This document shows positions 1-13,307 of a stretch of DNA of 64,000 bases, one piece after another. Position 1 is the first letter of the stretch. Every line of letters starts with the position of its first letter. The notes beneath the pieces were generated by a model. That model was not told the origin of the DNA and did not search any database. It saw only the letters and a program-made list of their open reading frames with translations. The position numbers and the translations under genes were made by a program. The stretch comes from a bacterium SCSIO 12696 (lineage in GTDB: Bacteria > Pseudomonadota > Gammaproteobacteria > Pseudomonadales > Porticoccaceae): assembly GCA_024397955.1 (NCBI GenBank), contig CP073744.1, forward strand, positions 2,046,001 to 2,110,000, given 5' to 3'.

Positions 1-852
1 GTCGCTGGGGCGCCGAAGCTGGCCAGCAATGGCAACCGCCACCTCTTTTAAGCAATTATCACCGGCACTGTGGCCAAAGCGATCATTGAAGCTTTTAAAG
101 TGGTCAACATCCACCATAAGCAGTGATATGGCAGTTTGCTGGCGCTTGCTGCGGCCCCACTCGCGCTCCAATTGGTAGTCAAATGCCCGCCGGTTGGGTA
201 CCCCGGTAAGTACATCCTGAGTAGCCAGTTGGGTTAACTTGCGATTCGCCTCCTGCAAATGCATTTTCACCTCTATGGCCTCGACCAAAGTGGCGTTGTA
301 CCTGCGCGTGGTCATCAACACACAGGCAAAGAACACCACCATGATCAATAACATCATGCCGTATTCGCTATCATCGATGCTCAACAGCGCCCAGGCGCAA
401 CTGAGGATCAGGGGGACGACAAAGCTCACAAACGCCGGGAAATACGCCCCCAGAGCCATCACTGCTCCCGCCACCACTCCCGGATAAACAATCCAGGTCA
501 TAAACTGGTGAGGCAGTGGCCAGTCGCTGCTGTACATGGAAAGCAGCAGGCCCCACAAAAGGCCATTGACAAACACCATGACCAGAAAGCTGTTTATCCA
601 CCCCTGCAGGCTGGCACTGTCTGGGTGCTGTGAAAATCGCCTGAGCCAAAGCAATCGAATAATAGCCAAAACAAGGTGTGCAGCCCCCCAAACCAGCAGT
701 TGTTGGGCAGGGGCTACCTCCCACAGTGCGATGACCGTAAACAGCATCAAGCCTGCCGACGATACCACCGCCCCCGCTGCACTTCGATAGAGCAGGGATA
801 CCTGCTCGCGAAGAACCGATTCGCGACAGTGGCTGGAAATAAGCTCTGACAT
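1..852 (-). CDS. Membrane-anchored diguanylate cyclase (GGDEF), C-terminus beyond window
   Basis: Reading the minus strand from the ATG at 852 gives an open frame that runs off the left edge (284 codons visible). The first ~190 residues hold several hydrophobic membrane segments, including one ending FACVLMTTRR. A short linker (EANRKLTQLATQD) then leads into the classic start of a GGDEF domain, DVLTGVPNRRAFD, followed by LLMVDVDHFKSFNDRFGHSAGD, which carries the metal-binding Asp and nucleotide-contact residues. The GGDEF signature itself lies outside the window, so active-site integrity cannot be judged. The expected role is cyclic-di-GMP synthesis from GTP at the inner membrane in response to a signal sensed by the membrane part. 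Confidence 0.88.
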   Translation of the reverse strand, partial: MSELISSHCRESVLREQVSLLYRSAAGAVVSSAGLMLFTVIALWEVAPAQQLLVWGAAHLVLAIIRLLWLRRFSQHPDSASLQGWINSFLVMVFVNGLLWGLLLSMYSSDWPLPHQFMTWIVYPGVVAGAVMALGAYFPAFVSFVVPLILSCAWALLSIDDSEYGMMLLIMVVFFACVLMTTRRYNATLVEAIEVKMHLQEANRKLTQLATQDVLTGVPNRRAFDYQLEREWGRSKRQQTAISLLMVDVDHFKSFNDRFGHSAGDNCLKEVAVAIAGQLRRPSD

Positions 853-1124
853 AGGCCATCCGGTGTGGTTATTGTTATAACGCGCAGGCACAACCAATAT
901 GCATAAAAGCAGGCTATACCTTCATGCACAGCGACTATTAAAAGTTCGCAATCCCGCATGATATCTGGCGTTGCAGTAAGGTTGCGCCGAAAACTACAGC
1001 TCGTCAACCACAAGCCAAATCCAGCCCAAGGGTTAAAATCGCCCTTACGCTTTTCCATCCTTGCAGGTGCCCGAAACTGCGTATATAGTCCTTGGTCTTT
1101 TCGCAGTAAGGTAAGCTTCGCACT

Positions 1125-2453
1125 ATGTCGAACCACCCAAATGAACCCTCTACCAGCAACGATCAAGAGTCGCCCGCCAAAGAGCCGGCAGACGTTAAGG
1201 TTACCTGGCAGCCCACTGCTGCTGAAATGGGGTTTTTACAAACCTCTGATGTAGAGGCAAAAAACCGTGTGCACCTTGGCAACTGGACCGAGGGAGCACC
1301 TGTGCGCTGGAGTTTTCAGAACGCCTGTCAGATAGTCCCCAGTGCTGAAATCTACCGTGGCCCCGGTAAGCCGACCCCTTTCAAAGAGGCACCGGTCGAG
1401 CTCAATCAACTGGCTTTTACCACCTATTCAGAAGAAGAAATTACCATCGAGCAAATGCTCGCTCAGACCTATACCGACGGCCTTCTGGTGTTGCATCAAG
1501 GAAAGCTGGTCAATGAGCAATATTTCAACGGTCTTCAGCCCCACAGTAAGCACCTGCTGCAATCGGTCACCAAATCACTGGTGGGTACGTTGGCCTGCGT
1601 CCTGATGGAACAAAAGCAGCTGAACCCCGACAAGCTGGTAGAAGACTATGTACCCGAGCTGGGTCACTCCGGTTACGGCGATGCCACTGTGCGCCAGGTA
1701 CTGGACATGACCACCAGCATTCTCTATCAGGAGAATTACGGGGTGGTCAGTGAACTGACCATGCATGAGGCCTCCGCTGGCTGGCGACCACGCACTGGCC
1801 AGCTGGAAGGGCTGCCAGAATCCCAGGCGTTGTTCCTGCAATCCCTGCGCAAAGAGCCAGGTCACAAACACGGTGAGCGCTTTGCCTACATCTCCTGCAA
1901 CACCGATGTGTTGGGTTGGGTAATGGAGCGCGCTACCGGTGAGCGTTTGCCGAAGCTGTTCAGTGACTTGATTTGGTCACACTTGGGTGCCGAAGAAAAC
2001 TGCCACATGCTGGTAGACAGCTGGGGGCTTTCAGCGGCTTCTGGTGGCATGAATGCCACCATGCGTGACCTCGGCCGTTTCGGCCAGATGTTGCTCCAGG
2101 GCGGCACCTACAACGGTCACCAGTTCCTCAAGGAATCCACTATAAAAGACATTCGCACTGGCGGCAGCCGCAACCTCTGGAAGCGCGGAGACGGCAGCGG
2201 CATTGGCTACCTGATCCCCAAAGGCTCTTACCGCAACCAATGGTGGGTCAGCGACTTTGACAGCAAAGCCTTTTACGCCATTGGCATCCACGGCCAGCAC
2301 ATCTATATCGCCCCGGAAGCCGAGGTGGTCATCATCAAGGTGTCCAGCCAGCCCAATGCGATCACGCCGGAATTCACCCAAAACACCCTTTATGGGTTTG
2401 AGGCGATTGTGAAGCACCTGGCAGAGAAGGGCGGCAGGGCACTGTTTGGTTAA
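1125..2453 (+). CDS. Serine hydrolase of the beta-lactamase / NylB (6-aminohexanoate-dimer hydrolase) family
   Basis: 442 residues starting at ATG 1125. The class C beta-lactamase fold is recognised by the SVTK tetrad (Ser147, Lys150), the YISCNTD segment near residue 255 that corresponds to the YxN motif with an expanded loop, and an HGQ triad in AIGIHGQHIYI replacing the usual KTG. That combination is typical of NylB-like esterases and amidases rather than true beta-lactamases. No signal peptide is evident; the hydrophilic N-terminus suggests a cytoplasmic location. It is a monocistronic gene on the opposite strand to glmS and ends at a bidirectional terminator. The substrate is unknown. 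Confidence 0.85.
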   Translation: MSNHPNEPSTSNDQESPAKEPADVKVTWQPTAAEMGFLQTSDVEAKNRVHLGNWTEGAPVRWSFQNACQIVPSAEIYRGPGKPTPFKEAPVELNQLAFTTYSEEEITIEQMLAQTYTDGLLVLHQGKLVNEQYFNGLQPHSKHLLQSVTKSLVGTLACVLMEQKQLNPDKLVEDYVPELGHSGYGDATVRQVLDMTTSILYQENYGVVSELTMHEASAGWRPRTGQLEGLPESQALFLQSLRKEPGHKHGERFAYISCNTDVLGWVMERATGERLPKLFSDLIWSHLGAEENCHMLVDSWGLSAASGGMNATMRDLGRFGQMLLQGGTYNGHQFLKESTIKDIRTGGSRNLWKRGDGSGIGYLIPKGSYRNQWWVSDFDSKAFYAIGIHGQHIYIAPEAEVVIIKVSSQPNAITPEFTQNTLYGFEAIVKHLAEKGGRALFG

Positions 2454-2476
2454 TCAATAACAAGGCTCACAACCCT

Positions 2477-2512
2477 AAAAAAATGCCCCGACCAAGATCG
2501 GGGCATTTTTAT
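2477..2512. terminator. Bidirectional Rho-independent terminator
   Basis: The stem TGCCCCGA / TCGGGGCA closes a short loop and has an A-run on its left and a T-run on its right, so it can terminate both the serine hydrolase gene (plus) and glmS (minus), which converge here. Confidence 0.85.
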
Positions 2513-2537
2513 ATGGGTCGTAGATCCACTGACTGTG

Positions 2538-4367
2538 TTATTCCACTGTTACCGACTTCGCTAGGTTGCGGGGCTGATCCACATCAGTGCCTTTCACCAA
2601 AGCCACATGGTAGGACAGCAGCTGAAGGGGCAGGGTGTAGATAATCGCCTCCAGGCTCTCTGGCACATGGGGCAGGTCGATTACTGTTACTCCTTGCTGG
2701 CTGGTAAAGCCGGAATCTTTGTCGGCAAACACAAACAGTTGGCCGCCGCGGGCCTGCACTTCGTGGAGGTTGGATTTGAGTTTTTCCAGAAGTTCGTTGT
2801 TGGGGGCCACTGCCACCACTGGCATATCGTCATCCACCAGCGCCAGTGGGCCGTGTTTAAGTTCACCAGAAGGGTAGGCTTCGGCGTGGATATAAGAAAT
2901 TTCCTTGAGCTTTAACGCGCCTTCCAAAGCTACCGGGAACTGCACGCCGCGGCCCAGGAACAAGGCATGGTGCTTATCATTAAAGCATTCAAAGGTCTGT
3001 TCAATCTGCTTGTCCAGCTGCAACACCTGTTCACACAACTGCGGCAATTGATGCAGAGCAGCAACCAGCGCCTGCTCGCACTCTTCACCCAGCCCATGGT
3101 AGCGGCCTATACCAATACTAAACAGCTGCAGCGCCACCAGCTGAGTGGTAAAAGCCTTGGTGGAGGCAACGCCGATCTCGGCCCCGGCCATCGTCATCAG
3201 CGCCAAGTCGCTCTCCCGCACCAGGGAGCTGCTGGGTACGTTGCAGATAGTCAGGGTACCCAGATAGCCCGACTGTTTGGCGCTTTGCAACGCCGCCAAG
3301 GTATCGGCGGTTTCCCCGGACTGGGAAATGGTGACAAACAAGGTGTTGGCGGGCACCACGACTTTGCGATAGCGGTATTCGCTGGCCACTTCCACCTGAC
3401 AGGGGATACCAGCCCACTCCTCAAGCCAGTAGCGCGCTACCATGCCCGCGTGGTAGCTAGTGCCACAGGCAACAATGTGCACATTCTGCACCTGTTCAAA
3501 CAGCTCACTGGCCTGCTGACCAAACGCTTGGGGCAGTACGTGCTTGTCGCTGATACGACCCTGCAGAGTATCGGCCAGCACTTTGGGCTGCTCAAAAATC
3601 TCCTTGAGCATATAGTGACGATAGCCACCTTTATCAGCGCTGCCGTCATCACCAGACAATTGCACCACCTCATGGTGGCTGGGGTTACCAGCCTCATCAA
3701 CGATACGGTAGTAATCGGTGGTGATCTCCACCAAATCCCCCTCATTCAGGAAGATGAAGCGATCAGTAACTTGGCGCAGGGCCATCTGGTCGGAGGCAAT
3801 AAAATTCTCTTCGATGCCAATACCCAATACCAGTGGGCTGCCCTTGCGTGCACCCACAAGCTTGCCAGGTTCGCGAGCGCTTACTACGCCCAGCGCATAG
3901 GCACCTTCGAGTCGAGCAATAGCCTGCTGCAGGGCAGTCGACAGGTCGCTGCCCTGCTCACTGTAGCTGTGTACCAAGTGGGCAACAACTTCGGTATCAG
4001 TATCGGAAATAAACTGGTAGCCTGCGGCCGTTAATTCAGCGCGTAGCTCGTCGTGGTTTTCAATAATGCCGTTGTGCACCAAAGCAATATGGCCGGAACA
4101 GTGCGGGTGAGAATTGACGTCGTTGGGCACCCCATGGGTAGCCCAGCGAGTGTGAGCCACCCCTTGCAGGCCGACCGCTGGGTTGGCTTCAAGGTTGGCT
4201 TGCAGTGCCGCTACCTTGCCCGCGTTTTTACGCAGCTGGATAGCACCATCGGTATCTACCACTGCCACACCAGCGGAATCGTAACCGCGATATTCCAGGC
4301 GCTTAAGGCCCTCAACCAGAATATTGGTGACATTGCGGTGAGCCACCGCGCCAACAATTCCACACAT
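2538..4367 (-). CDS. glmS: Glutamine--fructose-6-phosphate aminotransferase (isomerizing)
   Basis: 609 residues, the same length as the E. coli enzyme. The start [12 protein letters not shown] exposes the N-terminal nucleophile Cys of the class II glutamine amidotransferase domain; HTRWATHG and [12 protein letters not shown] follow. Two SIS domains fill the C-terminal half ([26 protein letters not shown]) and the protein ends in [15 protein letters not shown] as the family does. It makes glucosamine-6-phosphate, the first committed step toward UDP-GlcNAc for peptidoglycan and LPS. An AAGGAAAA ribosome site precedes the ATG. It is separated from glmU by a 116-bp gap containing a dispersed palindromic repeat. 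No GlmS ribozyme is expected in this phylum and none was seen. Confidence 0.98.
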   Translation of the reverse strand: MCGIVGAVAHRNVTNILVEGLKRLEYRGYDSAGVAVVDTDGAIQLRKNAGKVAALQANLEANPAVGLQGVAHTRWATHGVPNDVNSHPHCSGHIALVHNGIIENHDELRAELTAAGYQFISDTDTEVVAHLVHSYSEQGSDLSTALQQAIARLEGAYALGVVSAREPGKLVGARKGSPLVLGIGIEENFIASDQMALRQVTDRFIFLNEGDLVEITTDYYRIVDEAGNPSHHEVVQLSGDDGSADKGGYRHYMLKEIFEQPKVLADTLQGRISDKHVLPQAFGQQASELFEQVQNVHIVACGTSYHAGMVARYWLEEWAGIPCQVEVASEYRYRKVVVPANTLFVTISQSGETADTLAALQSAKQSGYLGTLTICNVPSSSLVRESDLALMTMAGAEIGVASTKAFTTQLVALQLFSIGIGRYHGLGEECEQALVAALHQLPQLCEQVLQLDKQIEQTFECFNDKHHALFLGRGVQFPVALEGALKLKEISYIHAEAYPSGELKHGPLALVDDDMPVVAVAPNNELLEKLKSNLHEVQARGGQLFVFADKDSGFTSQQGVTVIDLPHVPESLEAIIYTLPLQLLSYHVALVKGTDVDQPRNLAKSVTVE

Positions 4368-4386
4368 AATTTTTCCTTTTTGTCTT

Positions 4387-4476
4387 CGTCATTGCGAGCG
4401 CAGCAGAGCAATCTTCAGTAGGTTACTGCCACACTGACAAGGGTTGCCGCGTTGCCTGCGGCTCCTCGCAATGACG
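4387..4476. repeat. Dispersed palindromic repeat, copy 1 (glmU-glmS gap)
   Basis: Begins CGTCATTGCGAG and ends CTCGCAATGACG, so the two ends form a 12-bp inverted pair around a variable middle. It fills most of the intergenic gap. The same arms recur at five other intergenic places in the window. Confidence 0.8.
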
Positions 4477-4483
4477 GTAAGCG

Positions 4484-5842
4484 TTATTTTTTCTTAACCG
4501 GCCGCTTCCAGCCTTCAATGTTTTTCTGCTTGCCACGAGCCAGTGCCAATTGATCACTGGGCACTTCATCGGTAATCACAGAGCCAGCAGCCACCGTTGC
4601 CCCAGCACCCACTTTAACCGGAGCAACCAGAGCTGTATTGGAGCCAATAAAGGCACCATCTTCAACTTGAGTCAGAAACTTATTAATACCATCGTAATTG
4701 CAGGTAATAGTACCGGCGCCGACGTTGACGTTATCCCCCAATACCGCATCGCCCACATAGCTGAGGTGGTTGATTTTACTGCCTTTGCCCACCGTGGCTT
4801 TTTTGGTTTCGACGAAATTACCGATTTTGGTTTCGCTTTCAAGCACTGTACCGGGGCGCAGGCGGGCAAATGGGCCAATAATGGCATTAACGCCTACCTG
4901 GGTATCTTCGAGAACCGTGTTGGCCTTGATCTCTGCGCCATCGGCAATGGTGGCATTGGCAAGAATGCAGCTGGGACCAATAGTGACGTTATTTCCCAGC
5001 TGCACTTTACCTTCAAATACGCAATTCACATCGATAAAAACATCATTGCCCACAGCCAGTTCACCGCGCACATCAAAACGATTCGGGTCTGCCAGGGTAG
5101 CGCCACTGCGCATCGCCGTTTCAGCCTGCAAACTCTGGTAGTGACGCTCCAGCTCTGCCAGTTGCACACGGTCGTTAATGCCCTGAACTTCCTGCTCGGT
5201 GGCCGGCTGCAGAGGCTCTACCTGATAGCCATCGTTGCGGGCAATTTCGATCAGGTCGGTAAGGTAGAATTCGCCTTGAGCATTATCGTTGCCAATTTGG
5301 GGCAACCAGCGTTTCAAGTCGTCGCTGTTAAGGGCCATTACGCCGGTGTTGATTTCGCAGATTTCGCGCTGCGCATCGCTGGCGTCCTTGTGTTCAACAA
5401 TAGCACTTACATGGCCGTCGGCATCGCGAATAATGCGACCATAACCAGTGGCATCCGCCAGCTCCACGGTCAGCAGAGCCATGGATTTTTCAGCCACCAG
5501 CCCAACCATTTTTTCCAGTGTTTGCAATTCCAGCAGGGGAACGTCGCCGTACAGGATTAATGCAACGCTGCCGTCTGCCAAGCTTGGCAGTGCCTGTTCC
5601 ACGGCATGGGCTGTACCCAGCTGCTCGGTTTGCTCTGCCCAATTGACCGGATTGGCAATGGACTCTCTCACCTGTTCGGAACCGTGACCAGTTACGACGG
5701 TAATAGCGGCTTCGGGCAGCTGTGAAGAAGTATCGATCACGTGCTGAAGCAGAGAGCGCCCGGCCAGCTTGTGCAACACTTTGGGCAGCGCCGATTTCAT
5801 GCGAGTGCCTTTACCGGCGGCAAGAATAACGATGTCGATCAT
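4484..5842 (-). CDS. glmU: Bifunctional UDP-N-acetylglucosamine pyrophosphorylase / glucosamine-1-phosphate N-acetyltransferase
   Basis: 452 residues (E. coli 456). The N-terminal pyrophosphorylase has the nucleotide-binding LAAGKGTRMKSALPKVLH and the LYGDVPLL motif. The C-terminal half is a left-handed beta-helix built of hexapeptide repeats and carries the acetyltransferase landmarks RLRPGTVL, NHLSYVGDAVLG and NVNVGAGTITCNYDG. It converts GlcN-1-P to UDP-GlcNAc and acts directly downstream of GlmS and GlmM; glmS is the next gene. A GGACG ribosome site precedes the ATG at 5842. It lies downstream of the ATP synthase operon, as in E. coli, but separated from atpC by a terminator. Confidence 0.98.
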   Translation of the reverse strand: MIDIVILAAGKGTRMKSALPKVLHKLAGRSLLQHVIDTSSQLPEAAITVVTGHGSEQVRESIANPVNWAEQTEQLGTAHAVEQALPSLADGSVALILYGDVPLLELQTLEKMVGLVAEKSMALLTVELADATGYGRIIRDADGHVSAIVEHKDASDAQREICEINTGVMALNSDDLKRWLPQIGNDNAQGEFYLTDLIEIARNDGYQVEPLQPATEQEVQGINDRVQLAELERHYQSLQAETAMRSGATLADPNRFDVRGELAVGNDVFIDVNCVFEGKVQLGNNVTIGPSCILANATIADGAEIKANTVLEDTQVGVNAIIGPFARLRPGTVLESETKIGNFVETKKATVGKGSKINHLSYVGDAVLGDNVNVGAGTITCNYDGINKFLTQVEDGAFIGSNTALVAPVKVGAGATVAAGSVITDEVPSDQLALARGKQKNIEGWKRPVKKK

Positions 5843-5865
5843 TTAATTCGTCCTGATTGAATACG

Positions 5866-5892
5866 GTCACTCTGTGTCCAGCACAGAATGAC
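5866..5892. repeat. Short inverted repeat upstream of glmU
   Basis: GTCACTCTGTG and CACAGAATGAC form an imperfect inverted pair around a 5-base loop in the atpC-glmU gap. It may be a second kind of small palindromic repeat or a regulatory hairpin in the glmU leader; only one copy was noticed. Confidence 0.4.
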
Positions 5893-5903
5893 ATAAACAC
5901 AAA

Positions 5904-5936
5904 CAAAAAAGGGCGGCACAAAGCCGCCCTTTTTAT
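5904..5936. terminator. Terminator of the ATP synthase operon
   Basis: The stem AGGGCGGC / GCCGCCCT is flanked by an A-run and a T-run. Read on the minus strand it lies directly after atpC and has a T-tract, so it ends the atp operon and separates it from glmU. Confidence 0.85.
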
Positions 5937-5951
5937 AACACAACTGCCGGC

Positions 5952-6377
5952 TTATTTACCGAGCTTCTTGCGCAGTTGCTCAATAGTACGCAGTTGTGCA
6001 ACCGCTTCCGCCAGCTGGGCTGCTGCACGGGAGTAGTCGAACTCGCCGCTCTGGTTGGCCAGGGCCTGTTCGGCTTTTTCCTTGGCTTCCAGAATTTTGG
6101 CTTCGTCCAGGCTGTCGGCGCGGTTGGCGACGTCGGCCATTACGGTAATACAGTTGGGCTGCACTTCCAGGTAGCCGCCGGAGAGGTAGTACAACTCCTC
6201 GTCGCCGCCTTGCTTAACGATACGCACCGGTCCCGGCTTGAGATCGGTCAGCAGCGGTGCGTGGCCGAAGTTAATGCCCAGCTCACCCACAGAGCCGGTG
6301 GCAACTACCAGCTCTACCAGGCCTGAAAACAAACCCTCTTCGGCACTTACAATGTCACAATGGACTGTCATAGCCAT
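5952..6377 (-). CDS. atpC: ATP synthase F1 subunit epsilon
   Basis: 141 residues (E. coli 139). The N-terminal beta-sandwich starts [17 protein letters not shown] and contains [19 protein letters not shown]; the C-terminal two-helix part is rich in Ala, Glu and Lys. Epsilon links the c-ring to gamma and inhibits ATP hydrolysis. It is the last gene of the operon, 22 bp after atpD, and is followed by a strong terminator. Confidence 0.97.
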   Translation of the reverse strand: MAMTVHCDIVSAEEGLFSGLVELVVATGSVGELGINFGHAPLLTDLKPGPVRIVKQGGDEELYYLSGGYLEVQPNCITVMADVANRADSLDEAKILEAKEKAEQALANQSGEFDYSRAAAQLAEAVAQLRTIEQLRKKLGK

Positions 6378-6399
6378 TATTCAAACCTCGCTCAGCGGG

Positions 6400-7788
<1,389 letters not shown>

Positions 7789-7821
7789 CTATATATAAGA
7801 GATGTAACTTTTAAATTCTGT

Positions 7822-8682
7822 TTAAACCGCAGCTGCGCCGCCAACAATCTCGGACAGCTCTTGGGTAATGGCTGCCTGACGGGCTTTGTTGTACAGCAGT
7901 TGCAGTTCGTCGATCATGTTGCCGGCGTTGTCGGTGGCGTTTTTCATGGCCAGCATCCGCGCCGCCTGTTCACAGGCTTTGTTTTCCACAACCGCCTGGA
8001 ACACCTGGGATTCGATGTAACGCACTAACAGGCCGTCCAACAAATCTTTGGCGTCCGGCTCATAGATGTAGTCCCAGTGGTGCTTCAGCTCTTCCTCATC
8101 AGTCGCTTCGAGAGGCAGCAGCTGAGCCACTTCCGGCTTCTGGGTCATGGTGTTGACGAATTCATTGCTCACCAGGAACAGGCGATCAATTTTGCCTTCG
8201 TCAAACGCATCCAGAGTCACCTTGACGCTGGACAACAGGTCAGCCGCAGAGGGCTCATCACCCAGGTCGGTGACCGCAGCGGTGATATTGCCGCCCATAC
8301 TGCCGAAGAAGGCAGAGGCCTTGTTGCCGACAACGCACAGATCAACCTCAACGTCTTTGTCGCTCCACTCTTTCATGGCTTTGATGGTGGCTTTGAACAG
8401 GTTGATGTTCAAACCGCCACAAAGGCCGCGATCGGTGGATACCACAATAAAGCCGACCCGCTTCACCTCACGCTCCACCAGATACTGGTGGCGATACTCC
8501 GGCGTGGCGTTGGCAATATGGCCAATCACCGTGCGGATGCGCTGGGCGTAAGGCTTGCCCAGTTTCATGCGATCCTGGGCACGGCGCATTTTACTCGCCG
8601 CCACCAGTTCCATGGCGCTGGTGATCTTCTGTGTGCTTTGCACACTGGCGATTTTGGTTTTAACTTCTTTTCCGACTGCCAT
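7822..8682 (-). CDS. atpG: ATP synthase F1 subunit gamma
   Basis: 286 residues (E. coli 287). The N-terminal shaft helix [20 protein letters not shown] and the C-terminal helix containing [19 protein letters not shown] form the coiled rotor axle; the conserved DRGLCGGLN segment lies between. It couples c-ring rotation to the alpha/beta hexamer. It sits between atpA and atpD as usual; the 65-bp gap before it contains a long hairpin at 8697-8736. Confidence 0.97.
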   Translation of the reverse strand: MAVGKEVKTKIASVQSTQKITSAMELVAASKMRRAQDRMKLGKPYAQRIRTVIGHIANATPEYRHQYLVEREVKRVGFIVVSTDRGLCGGLNINLFKATIKAMKEWSDKDVEVDLCVVGNKASAFFGSMGGNITAAVTDLGDEPSAADLLSSVKVTLDAFDEGKIDRLFLVSNEFVNTMTQKPEVAQLLPLEATDEEELKHHWDYIYEPDAKDLLDGLLVRYIESQVFQAVVENKACEQAARMLAMKNATDNAGNMIDELQLLYNKARQAAITQELSEIVGGAAAV

Positions 8683-8696
8683 AGTTCGATCCTAAT

Positions 8697-8736
8697 GGGG
8701 ACAGGACACTTTCTGTTTATAAGAAAGTCTGTCCCC
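8697..8736. repeat. Long hairpin between atpA and atpG
   Basis: GGGGACAG followed by GACACTTTC pairs with GAAAGT and CTGTCCCC across a TGTTTATAA loop, giving a near-perfect stem of about 15 bp inside the operon. There is no T-run in the direction of transcription, so it is more likely an mRNA processing or stability element, or a mobile palindrome, than a terminator. Confidence 0.6.
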
Positions 8737-8747
8737 GTAAAGGTGGC

Positions 8748-10292
8748 TTACCAGGTTTGGGTGGCGACAAACTTGTCCAGCGCCGCTTTAAAGCTGGCGG
8801 CGATGTCGTTGTTGTAGTCGCCGGTGTCGTCAACCTGCTTCATCAGCTCTGCGTGCTCTGCTTTCATGTAAGAGAGCAGGGAAGCTTCGAAGTCGCCCAC
8901 TTTGGCCACTTCCACTTCTTTCAGATAGCCTTCGTTAGCGGCGTACAGAACGATAGCGGTTTCAGCGATGGACAGAGGCGAAAATTGCTTCTGCTTCATC
9001 AACTCAACCACGCGCTGACCGTGCTCCAACTGGGCGCGGGTAGCGTCGTCCAGGTCGGAGGCAAACTGGGAGAACGCCGCCAGTTCGCGGTACTGAGCCA
9101 GAGCCAGACGAATACCACCACCGAGCTTCTTGATCACTTTGGTCTGCGCAGCACCACCTACCCGGGATACGGAGATACCGGCGTTGATCGCAGGGCGAAT
9201 ACCGGCGTTGAACATGTCCGCTTCCAGGAAGATCTGACCATCGGTAATGGAAATCACGTTGGTGGGTACGAACGCAGATACGTCACCGGCCTGGGTTTCA
9301 ATGATCGGCAGGGCGGTCAAAGAACCGGTTTTGCCTTTCACTTCACCGTTGGTGAACTTCTCAACGTAGTCGGCGTTAACGCGGGCAGCGCGTTCTAGCA
9401 GACGGCTGTGCAGGTAGAATACGTCACCGGGGTAGGCTTCACGGCCTGGCGGACGACGCAGCAACAAGGAAATCTGGCGATAGCCCCAAGCTTGCTTGGT
9501 GAGGTCATCGTAAATAATCAAGGCATCTTCGCCACGATCACGATAGTACTCACCCATGGCACAACCGGCGTAAGGCGCCAGGAATTGCATGGAGGCGGGG
9601 TCAGCAGCACCGGCGGCAACCACAATAGTGTGGTCCATGGCGCCGTGCTCTTCCAGCTTGCGCACCACGTTGGCGATGGTGGACTGCTTCTGGCCAACCG
9701 CAACGTAGATACACTTAATGCCGGTGTTCTTCTGGTTGATGATGGTGTCGATGGCGATGGCGGACTTACCCACCTGACGGTCACCAATAATCAACTCACG
9801 CTGACCACGACCGATGGGGATCATGGAGTCAACGGACTTCAAACCGGTTTGCAGAGGCTGGTCAACGGACTGACGGTCAATTACACCGGGAGCGATGCGC
9901 TCAACCGGAGAGGTAACCGCGGCTTCAACCGGGCCTTTGCCATCAATGGGCGTACCCAGGGCATCAACCACACGGCCTTCCAGCTCTGGGCCAACCGGCA
10001 CTTCCAGAATACGGCTGGTGCACTTGGCTTTCTGGCCTTCGGCCAGACCCAGGTAGTCACCCAACACAACCGCACCCACGGAGTCACGCTCCAGGTTGAG
10101 GGCCATGCCGTAGCTGCCGTTTTCAAATTCGATCATCTCGCCGTACATCACATCGGCGAGGCCGTGGATGCGAACGATACCGTCGGAGACGGATACAATG
10201 GTGCCCTCATTCTGGGCTTCAGTGGCAACATCCAGGCTTTCAATGCGCTGTTTGATGATGTCGCTGATTTCAGATGGATTCAGTTGCTGCAT
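8748..10292 (-). CDS. atpA: ATP synthase F1 subunit alpha
   Basis: 514 residues (E. coli 513), starting [18 protein letters not shown]. Walker [12 protein letters not shown], the [17 protein letters not shown] signature and the arginine-finger region of that signature are intact. Alpha binds regulatory nucleotide and supplies the arginine finger to the beta sites. It is preceded closely by atpH (16 bp). Confidence 0.98.
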   Translation of the reverse strand: MQQLNPSEISDIIKQRIESLDVATEAQNEGTIVSVSDGIVRIHGLADVMYGEMIEFENGSYGMALNLERDSVGAVVLGDYLGLAEGQKAKCTSRILEVPVGPELEGRVVDALGTPIDGKGPVEAAVTSPVERIAPGVIDRQSVDQPLQTGLKSVDSMIPIGRGQRELIIGDRQVGKSAIAIDTIINQKNTGIKCIYVAVGQKQSTIANVVRKLEEHGAMDHTIVVAAGAADPASMQFLAPYAGCAMGEYYRDRGEDALIIYDDLTKQAWGYRQISLLLRRPPGREAYPGDVFYLHSRLLERAARVNADYVEKFTNGEVKGKTGSLTALPIIETQAGDVSAFVPTNVISITDGQIFLEADMFNAGIRPAINAGISVSRVGGAAQTKVIKKLGGGIRLALAQYRELAAFSQFASDLDDATRAQLEHGQRVVELMKQKQFSPLSIAETAIVLYAANEGYLKEVEVAKVGDFEASLLSYMKAEHAELMKQVDDTGDYNNDIAASFKAALDKFVATQTW

Positions 10293-10308
10293 GTGCAGTT
10301 CCTCGATC

Positions 10309-10845
10309 TCAGGAATTTAACGCTTCGGCGAGCTTCGCCAGACGACCGCGAACGGAGCCGTCGAGCACGGTATCTCCGGCACGGATCACCGCACCGCCCA
10401 ACAGGCTTTTGTCCACTTCCACCTGCAGGGTAACGTCGTGACCCAGGCGTGATTTCAGTGCCGCTGCCAGTTTGTCTTGCTGTTCCGAGCTGACCTCACC
10501 GGCGGAGGTGACTTCCACCGCCAGATTTTTCTCCAGGCCCGCTTTCAACACCTCAAACTGGCGGCTAACTTCCGCTAGCAGGGGCAGACGGCGATTGGCT
10601 GACAGAGTGTGAACAAAATTGCGGCCGCTCTTATCGAGGGCATCGCCACAAATATCGATCACGGTCTCAGCCTGCTGCGCCGCGGTGTGAGTGGGGGAGG
10701 CCAACAGGCGCTCCACCGCATCGTGCTGGGATACCGCAACGGCGGTAGTCAGCATTTTCGACCAGTCTTGCAGTGCGCCGGCATCAGCCGCGTGTTTAAA
10801 CGCCGCTTTTGCGTAGGGCCGTGCCAGAGTGCTCAGTTCAGCCAT
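10309..10845 (-). CDS. atpH: ATP synthase F1 subunit delta
   Basis: 178 residues (E. coli 177). The N-terminal helical domain ([15 protein letters not shown]) and the C-terminal segment with [26 protein letters not shown] match the OSCP/delta family. Delta ties the peripheral b stalk to the top of alpha3beta3. Its start lies 12 bp from the end of atpF. Confidence 0.97.
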   Translation of the reverse strand: MAELSTLARPYAKAAFKHAADAGALQDWSKMLTTAVAVSQHDAVERLLASPTHTAAQQAETVIDICGDALDKSGRNFVHTLSANRRLPLLAEVSRQFEVLKAGLEKNLAVEVTSAGEVSSEQQDKLAAALKSRLGHDVTLQVEVDKSLLGGAVIRAGDTVLDGSVRGRLAKLAEALNS

Positions 10846-10857
10846 TTCAAACCTCGT

Positions 10858-11328
10858 TTACAGCTGCGCTGCCAGTTTGTCGAGCATGTCGCGGTTGGCG
10901 TTCTCGTCGATCTGGGTTTCGAGAATTTTCTCAGCACCCTGAACGGCAAGCGCGGCCACTTTGCTGCGCAGCTCCTCTTTGGCGCGGTTCAGTTCCTGAT
11001 CGATCTCGGCTTGAGCAGCGGCTTTCAGGCGGTTGCCCTCAGCGATGGCCTGCTCTTTGGCCTCGTCTACGATCTGGTTAGCCCGCTTGTTGGCCTGTTC
11101 GATGATGCCCGCCGCTTCTTGCTTGGCTTCTTTCATCTGGTCGGCCGCCTTGTTTTGCGCCAGTTCCAGATCGCGACTGGCGCGGTCAGCCGCTTCCAGT
11201 CCTTCTTCGATCTTTTTCTTGCGCTCTTCCAAGGCATTGATGATTGCTGGCCACACAGTCTTCATGCAGAACCACACAAAGATTGCGAAGACTGCCATTT
11301 GACCGAACAGCGTAAGGTTAATATTCAC
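10858..11328 (-). CDS. atpF: ATP synthase Fo subunit b
   Basis: 156 residues, as in E. coli. A single N-terminal membrane segment ([18 protein letters not shown]) is followed by a long charged coiled coil ([20 protein letters not shown]). It starts with GTG at 11328 after a GAGGA ribosome site; no ATG fits the family N-terminus better. The b dimer forms the peripheral stalk joining Fo to delta. Confidence 0.96.
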   Translation of the reverse strand: MNINLTLFGQMAVFAIFVWFCMKTVWPAIINALEERKKKIEEGLEAADRASRDLELAQNKAADQMKEAKQEAAGIIEQANKRANQIVDEAKEQAIAEGNRLKAAAQAEIDQELNRAKEELRSKVAALAVQGAEKILETQIDENANRDMLDKLAAQL

Positions 11329-11387
11329 GCCAGTGTCCTCAAGTTACCTAAAGAAATTCGTTGTATTGCTGTTAACAGGGCGGCTAA

Positions 11388-11636
<249 letters not shown>

Positions 11637-11684
11637 CTATTAAGAGGTTTAGATGAAAGTAAAAATTAAAGGTAAATCAAAAAA

Positions 11685-13138
<1,454 letters not shown>

Positions 13139-13202
13139 TGCTGCCAGCTCCTGTCAGCCTTTCTCTCGCTCTTCAAGCATTATCACCCGAAGCGCTACAA
13201 AC

Positions 13203-13222
13203 CCCAGACAGACTAGTCTGGG
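13203..13222. terminator. Hairpin between parB and atpI, possible weak terminator
   Basis: CCCAGAC and GTCTGGG are a perfect 7-bp inverted pair with a 6-base loop. Read on the minus strand it follows parB, but no clear T-run follows, so it may instead lie in the atp operon leader. Confidence 0.35.
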
Positions 13223-13307
13223 CGGCGCAATTATAGGTAGTTCAACTCGCTTATTCAACTTGCCAACGGTGGGTTTCTCCACCAATGGCTACCCAATTAA
13301 GGGATAT

